From Clonostachys chloroleuca (Eukaryota; Ascomycota; Sordariomycetes; Hypocreales; Bionectriaceae): DNA of 64,000 bases. Below, in pieces: positions 57,899-64,000 of the stretch; the first letter of the stretch is position 1, and the number at the start of each line of letters is the position of its first letter. The notes under the pieces are model-generated. The model was not told the DNA's origin and made no database searches. It was given only the letters and a program-made list of their open reading frames with translations. The DNA lies in assembly GCA_037952775.1 (NCBI GenBank), contig JBANAY010000003.1, positions 32,116,001 to 32,180,000 on the forward strand. Reading direction: 5' to 3'. The translations under genes and the position numbers were made by a program.

Positions 57899-58354
57899 TC
57901 AGCAGCTGCTTCCACTATTCGCATTCTTCTTCATCTGTATCAGATGGCGCATCGGCCATGATCTGATTATGAAACTTTTCAAGGGCTGATTTTGTTGGAA
58001 CAAATACTTGGCTGGAAGCATTCCATCTATGCCGTGTGTCATCAGCCTTGCGCAGTATTGTTGCCTTCTCCTAAGAATATTGGTCCAGGCCATCAACAAT
58101 GATGTCGGCTTCGATATTAGATATTTAGGCCAACCCTTCGGGTCGCTAGCCGAATAGAAACTGATGTAAGAAGAGCAATTACTTGGCACACTGGTAATGA
58201 GGTTATTATCCATCCTTCTCAGATCTACGAGTGGCATTTCGTTGTTCTTGCACTTCGAGCAGTCGTATTCCTTCGTCTCTATGCGAAGGTACAAATAACC
58301 CAAGAGGTGCTGGTAGGTACTGACACTGCCGTCACACCGATTTCTATCGCTCAT
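57899..58354 (-). CDS. Uncertain 151-residue frame
   Basis: The longest frame in the gene desert. It reads like protein in places (TYQHLLGYLYLRIETKEYD, CSKCKNNEMP, LVDLRRMDNNL, AWTNILRRRQQYCARLM), with one CxxC pair. I do not recognise the family and see no splice signals that extend it. It may be a fast-evolving orphan gene, the remains of a gene, or chance. Base composition is AT-rich, unlike the well-supported genes. Confidence 0.28.
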   Translation of the reverse strand: MSDRNRCDGSVSTYQHLLGYLYLRIETKEYDCSKCKNNEMPLVDLRRMDNNLITSVPSNCSSYISFYSASDPKGWPKYLISKPTSLLMAWTNILRRRQQYCARLMTHGIDGMLPAKYLFQQNQPLKSFIIRSWPMRHLIQMKKNANSGSSC

Positions 58355-60226
58355 TCAGTTATTGTCTTGGAGGCATGATGGTGTCAACTTGTTCCAGGCA
58401 AAAGCTATGTGGTTCGATAATACTCTGCCATTCTCGCGGCACTGTAGCAGCATTCAACAGGCGGCAGCCATTCCGCATCAAGTTCTCGAGGAACAGAAAG
58501 CGGATCACTGTGGGGAGCTCCAAGTTGCCATTCGGCGTGAAGAGTTGGGGCGAGACATGCTACACCTATGACTCCGATACGAGCTTTTTCTTGAGACATA
58601 GTACCTAAATAGTATATAGATGCAGAAGCTAGATCTTGGTGAGCTAGACTCTTGCTCTTCGTGATATATTTCCACTGCAGTCCGATTAATCTAAGTCATC
58701 CAACCTATTGTTGTCGGTACGTAATAGTCACTCAGCATGAATTATGTAGATAGTGTCGAGTTTAGAGCCCTGCAACTTTTCTACGCCTCATAGCTAAAAT
58801 ACGCAATGGCAAAACCCATTGGTCCTCGGCACTAAAAGACACACAAAGGAGGATATTTGTTGTTCGGCGCTGCCATTATCTTGGTCAAACGGGTCGATTC
58901 TAGGGTAGGTGGCAAGGGAGCATGCAGTTTGAACCCAGGAAGCGGGATTTGCTTGACGTGACCGGCACACGGTAGTACGTTCTGGGAAACGGGTCGTTGG
59001 AGACAAGCGCATGCAAGTGGATACCTGCTGCTAAAGCTCCCTAGTGCCAACTGCCAGTCGCATATTCCCACAGTCGAATGTGCTGCATATCTCCCTGGCT
59101 CTGCTCTGTGCATCGACATGTATGAACGCCAAGACGGAGGACGACCAAAGACGCTCGCGGCTGCGTCCAGGAGCAGTTTGGCCCAGCAATGATCCCATTT
59201 TCTAGACTGGGTCGTCGATGGGGCCACCCTTTGCAATCATATCCTGCAGGGGGCCAGGTCAGCGACCAGGAGGAATGCAGCACGAGCGTCTCCATCTGGC
59301 GACTCGACTAGCACTCAGTTCCCCTCCAGATAAAGCTCGTTTGGGAAGCGCCCCCATTGTTCGCAACGGATCGGCTGTTGTTAGCACCCTACCCACGACT
59401 CATTCCTCCCCTCCCATGCGCACAAGCCTGGGGGCCGAGCCAGCGCTGTTTGATATCATGTAGCTAACGGATTTATAAGTTAGTGCGCGGGTGGGCCGCC
59501 ATGTCATGTCTGTCCTTCCTTGATCGTACAAAACAAATGGCTGGGGGCGCTTGTCGGGATGCAATCACCAAATAAAAGCCGGCGATCTGCTGCACGCACG
59601 CATCCATGGACCAGTGGCCAAAGCATGCGGTCCTGTTGTATAAGTCGCCGTAACGTGCATGCCTCCCCTGTATCCCATCCCGTGCAACAACTGGGTCGCT
59701 CTCCCTTAGCCAATGTACGCCTGCCCCTGGAGTCTGGATTGGATGCCAAAGACGACGGGAGGATTGGCCCTGACCTGAGCCCTTAAGTGCTGCGACGCTG
59801 GAGAAGGCATTCAACCGTCACTCTTTCTTTCCTCTGCCCTCTCGCTCGCTCTCATTCCCACTCTCACTCTTCCCCTCTCTCCCTTTCTCCCCTCCCTCAC
59901 TTCCACGCTCTTTAGCCCGTTGTTTTGCTTCCTCCACGCTCGTTTTGGGTCAGACTTACACGGCCTGTGTGCCAATTGGCTGATCCCCTCTTTTCGATCA
60001 CTTGGACGTGTCCGGGTGCTTGCCCCGTTCATGCATACGGGCAGGTCAGCAGGAACTACGCCAGCGCAGTCACTCCATCAATTGGGCATCCATCGATTTT
60101 TTATATTTTTACTATAGGGTTTCACCGGTACCGAATGCTTGGCCTGGCTTTTTGCCTAATAACCGCATCAGCCCTTTGTCGCGAGGAAAACCCGCCTGGA
60201 TTTTATTATAGCCGGGCCTGTGACAC

Positions 60227-60234
60227 TTTATAAA
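60227..60234 (+). promoter_or_regulatory. TATA-like box of the last gene
   Basis: The element tttataaa lies 110-140 bp before the candidate ATGs at 60337 and 60367, downstream of a CT-rich stretch (59815-59930). Confidence 0.45.
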
Positions 60235-60366
60235 CCATTTTGGTTTCAAACACCACACACGAGAGAGGAACCGACTGAGGTGGACGGCACAGGCGCACGC
60301 AAGTACCCAATCCCACAGGTAGATGGAGGTGCTGGGATGCAAGCCTGGACAAAAACAGAACCGAAC

Positions 60367-63300
60367 ATGGCCACAGGTTTCACCACAGCGGGCCTCGCCG
60401 CCGAAAGCACCGCCCTCAGCGCCGGCACCAGCACCGCCGCCAGCAGCAACACGGGCGCTACCGTCGCTGCCACCAACTACGCCAACATTCCAACCGCCAG
60501 CATCAGCGAGGTGCTGGACCAGGCGCTGCCCACCAAAAACCGCTGGTCTGACAGCAGCAGCAAACAAGGCAAGACACCACCAGAAAGAAATGAAAACGGC
60601 TGCCCGCTCGATCCTCCCGACCTAGACCGGGTAACATCTGTCTCACAGCGCCGGGCACTATCGATGTCGCCTAGCCTGGAAGCGTCCCACCTCGACCACG
60701 CAGCGACCCTCGTCCCTGTCAACACCGAGACCCAACCAAACGGCAATCAAGTCGCTGCAACCAGGTCACAGCAGCGTCAAGACCTGCAAAGCGCTCGCCT
60801 GCAGCGCCGGCCGTCAGATCCATCATCATCCCGACGATTCGAGCCAGTGTCACCACCCTCCCGCTACAGCGAAATAACATCACCACACAGCGACTCGCAG
60901 CCACTATCACCTTCCCGAGACGGTAGACCTCAGCCATCACCAGCTTATGTCTCATCCTACCTGAGCCGTCGCAAATCCTCGAGCCGAAGTTCATTTGGCG
61001 CTGCAATTCCTTACAGTCCTCAGACGCACGACAGCCAGGACGCGCAGTATGCTGAAAACTCCCCAGGTTTCCTAACATCACCAGAGGAGGCCCTGTCACC
61101 AAAACAGCTGCCCTCAGGCCAACGAGAATTACTCCTCCCGAAATCCCTATCTCAACAAACGAGCCAACCAGAGGAGCGCCGCGTTTCTTCACATCACCCG
61201 CCAGTGTCGTACAAGCCACCGATTAACGCGACCGCGCAACAACCAGGCAACGCGCCGCCTGTGCGTGTCCCCCCTATTCGAGCTTTTCGCTCATCTGGCT
61301 CTCGCAAGAGTTTGACTCTCGACATGAACTACAAAGACTACAAAGGCCAGTTGTATGAGTCAGGTGACGAGTCGAATGAATCCAGCCACGACTACACTCT
61401 TCGAGCGCTAGAAGGTCGATCAGCCCAACCCCAAGAGAGGGTAGAGATAACGCCGCCTATGTCTGCCAAGCATGATACGTCTGACGCGGATGACGGTGGG
61501 GATGTTTTCCTTAAAATTGCTCGCGAGGAGTCGATGCGGAGGACCTCGAATCGACGCGTGACGGAAGACATACAAAGCCCAGCGGTAAGTCTCAAACTCT
61601 AAAATCTCCCCTCACCTCGCCCCCCCCGCTTCCTGTCGCGGCCATCTACATCTGGCCTGAACTTCCCATGTGCCTGGAAGAAGCCTGCCAGTTCCTGCAT
61701 GTACACTTTGAACAACCTGATTATACGAGGACACTGCCTATTTCTGCCTGCCTGCATGCGCATATCAATGCGGAAGTCTCGTCCGATCTCGCATGGTTAC
61801 TTCTTTGTCTACTTCATTGGTCCTATATAACTTCACCGCCGGTTTTTTTTTATCTTTGCGATCTTGTGTGGCAAAACCGGTCTCAAGATGTTGGGCTCGC
61901 CATTTGATATGGACTTGCTAACGCTGCAACAACAGTCACGAGTCTTCCGCTCGCACAGGCGTCCTCTCTCTACCACAGTGGCCGCATACCAACCCGACTC
62001 GCCGCCACGCCTTACCCGACGGTTGTCGGACCAGGAGCAGTCGTCCTCGCGGCGCATGGATGATGCAGTTAGTGAAATTGCTCGAACCCTAACTCAGAGG
62101 TCCATGAGCCGGGACAAGGCAATGTCTGCCCACCGGCGGCCATGGATGATGCCGTCAGTGATTTTGCTCGAACCCTAACCCAGAGATCCATGAGTCGGGA
62201 CAAGGCAATGTCTGCTCATCCTCTGGATGATGCAGTCAGTGAGATTGCTCGAAATCTAACCCAGAGGTCCATGAGTCGGGACAAAGCAATGTCTGCCCAC
62301 CCCCTCGAAGACTCATACCACCGATCGAGAAACAGCGGCAGCGCTCTGCGACCTTCCCCGCTTACCCCTCGATCAACCACTCTCCCAGATTCTCTCACGG
62401 ATAACCCTATTCACACACGCCGGCGATCATCCATTACGGATCAAAACACCACGCCTCCCACACGATCCACAACATACCGGTCATCTGGTAGTACTGTCCA
62501 GGTACATGGGAAGACATACCATTCCTCACCTCTGGTTCGCTCCTTCGATCTCGTTGCCAATCGCAACGCAGAGCCGGCACAGGCGGCAGAGGGTACTGAG
62601 TCAACCGCGTCCACCACAGCCCCGTCAACAGTTTGGGACGAACTGGACGATCTTAAATCCCGGATGCGTCGCCTAGAACTCACCGGCAAACTTCCACCCA
62701 CATCAGGAGCAGCGGTTTCTAGGCTAACTGACGAACGACCTCCAACCGCGACCACAACCGTCACAACGGTATCCTCATCGCCCAAACGGGTCGTTGTTGC
62801 GTCGCAAGCTAACGACGCTGCGAGCGCGGTAGCAACTGCTCAACATGAGTCGTTTCCTGTCCTTCACTCCGCATTGGCGAAGTCAAAGCCGTTTTTGAAT
62901 CCCGAAATTTACCGAGCCCTGGAAACGGCTGCAACCGAAGCCATGTCCCTGTCTTCGATGATGGGAACCTCTGGACAGCCGGGGCCTATCTCAAGCGGAG
63001 CCAGTGGTATCGGAACGGGAGGCAACATTACGGACCGCCAACTTCGTCGCAAGGCAGATAGTGTGTGTCGAAGCCTGACAGAACTATGCGTTGCACTTGG
63101 GGAAGACGTAGCCCATTCCCGCCCACCGCAGGTGTCACATTCACACAAGTCGTCTCTCAGCAAACCCCAAGTCCAACAAGCTCCTCAAGTTCCTCAGGAG
63201 GAAGGTCCAAGAACTCCAACCATTAATAAAAGTTTCAATACGATGACGTCCCTGTCGTCCCAGAAGCGTCCCAGTATGGCAGCTGAGGGCTCTGCGTCAA

Positions 63301-64000
63301 AACCATCAAGCACTGTGACAAGCCCTAGCCGTGCGTTGTCCAAGTTTGAGGAGAGGCGCAATACATTGCTGAATGCAAATACTTTGCCAAGCCCTCGGGC
63401 TACTGGCTCTGGCCCTCCCACGCCGCAGGACGCAAATGCAAACCGAAGGTCGTCTCTTCTTGTGGCTAGGTCACGCCGTGCCCTCACCGAGGAACCGGAA
63501 GAAGTAACCGGGAGAAGATCTTCTCTCCTGTTGAGAAGTAGGCGTGGTGCGACTGAGGAGCCCGAAGAGGGCCGTCAGACAGAGGGCCGTCAGACATCTC
63601 TTTTATATCGAACTCGCCGCGGTACAGCGGGAGAAGGTGATGATGAAGCGAGATTTACCACGCCGTCTCGAGCTTACACTGAGGTAAATTCCTCAAGAGG
63701 TCCTGGTCGAGAGTACACAGAGGTCGCAACCTCATCTAGGCTCCCGACCAGAGATTTCAACTCACAAAGCCAGCTCTCACCACAAGATGCCTCACACACC
63801 TCTGCTCTACCGCGCCGCCGATTTATGTCTGGAACTACTGGCATTAGCCGGTTGGCTACACCAGCAACTCCGACTACGACAACGCTCCCCACGCGTAAAT
63901 ACGTAGAAAGATCGACCCATGAGAGAAGGGATTCCGTTGGAGCCGAGAGGACCGAGAGGAGCCAGAAACGCTACTCGCTGGGGTCAAACGCAATTCTTAC
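60367..64000 (+). CDS. Large Ser/Thr/Pro-rich disordered fungal protein, 3' end outside the window, one frame break
   Basis: Exon 1 is 60367-61584 (an upstream in-frame ATG lies at 60337); a 351-nt phase-0 intron runs to 61935; exon 2 starts at 61936 and is open to the edge. About 1,090 residues are visible. Exon 1 is low-complexity, with SPxR-type phosphorylation-like sites, and ends GGDVFLKIAREESMRRTS. Exon 2 carries three copies of a 26-residue repeat (MDDAVSEIARTLTQRSMSRD type, 62056-62304). The frame breaks between copies 1 and 2 near 62133-62140 and is restored by one extra base. Next come the block TVWDELDDLKSRMRRLELTG (a short coiled coil), the helical FLNPEIYRALETAATEAM, and TDRQLRRKADSVCRSLTELC, then repeats of RRSSLL-xRSRR. 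I recognise the layout as a conserved fungal protein but cannot name it. No catalytic motif is seen; a cytoskeletal or septal scaffold is only a guess. Confidence 0.82.
62056..62304 (+). repeat. Coding tandem repeat, three units of about 81-86 bp
   Basis: Units start at 62056, 62142 and 62223 and encode variants of MDDAVSEIARTLTQRSMSRD followed by KAMSAHP; a degenerate fourth begins PLEDSYHRS. The units are nearly identical at the DNA level, so the array is young or homogenised. Confidence 0.85.

Larger units (their letters stand above)
50983..60336. other. 9.3-kb stretch with no recognised gene
   Basis: Large for this gene-dense neighbourhood. It separates two genes pointing away from each other, so it includes both promoters. 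Open frames are short; the only ones noted are the His/Asn/Tyr-rich repeat frame at 56314-56586 and the minus-strand 151-residue frame at 57899-58354. The part 55.3-58.8 kb is richer in A and T than the rest. CT-rich sequence at 59.81-59.93 kb is probably part of the promoter of the last gene. I see no intact transposon or terminal repeats. Confidence 0.5.

Noticed and set aside
62680..62710. LPPTSG read as a sortase-type LPxTG anchor in the last gene
   Set aside because: It lacks the exact LPxTG sequence, a following membrane helix and any bacterial context.

Overview
The window is nuclear DNA of a filamentous ascomycete (Pezizomycotina; gene content and intron style fit Sordariomycetes, but genus cannot be told from sequence alone). 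The reasons are short GT-AG introns (about 50-200 nt, one of 351 nt) with CTRAY-like branch sites, single-gene transcription units on both strands, 5' UTR introns, strongly GC-ending codons in some genes, long low-complexity Ser/Pro/Gln-rich proteins, and intergenic distances of 0.5-9 kb. There are no operons, tRNAs, rRNAs, CRISPR arrays or intact transposons that I can see. Seventeen genes are well supported.

Layout, left to right: 1-1509 3' part of an Hsp70-like ATPase gene (+); 2291-4196 Rcm1-type 25S rRNA m5C methyltransferase (+); 5411-7186 MFS drug:H+ antiporter-type transporter (+); 7735-9500 conserved but unrecognised nuclear-looking protein (+); 9839-10480 complex I assembly factor NDUFAF2/mimitin (-); 11111-13171 calponin/transgelin-type actin-binding protein (+); 14130-15803 SET-MYND protein (-); a 4.6-kb gene-poor stretch; 20424-21206 6-phosphogluconolactonase (+); 21819-23366 Ser/Thr-rich coiled-coil protein (-); a repeat-bearing non-coding stretch; 26972-30571 about 1,200-residue proline-rich protein with a C-terminal zinc-binding module (-); 33071-35622 six-exon TBC RabGAP resembling TBC1D5 (-); 36736-37125 small membrane protein (-); 38271-40091 acidic DFxxF-motif adaptor-accessory-like protein (+); 43205-44367 triple-KH RNA-binding protein (+); 45992-47412 Hut1 ER nucleotide-sugar transporter (+); 48608-50982 dual-specificity phosphatase of the Msg5/Pmp1 type (-); a 9.3-kb gene desert; and 60367-64000 the start of a large disordered protein that runs off the right edge (+). 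The genes are ordinary housekeeping and trafficking functions and do not form a metabolic cluster.

The most striking observation is technical or mutational. Six of the seventeen genes cannot be read in one frame, and together they need eight corrections. Every one is a net loss of one base, and most lie in runs of C (or G on the other strand). The conserved protein continues in the next frame after each break, so the genes look functional and the breaks look like homopolymer contractions in the assembly, although a hypermutable strain cannot be excluded. Other points of interest are a nearly G-free pyrimidine tract upstream of the KH-protein gene, duplicated splice-site-like modules and hairpin-bearing tandem repeats at 24.6-25.2 kb, and coding tandem repeats in the last gene.
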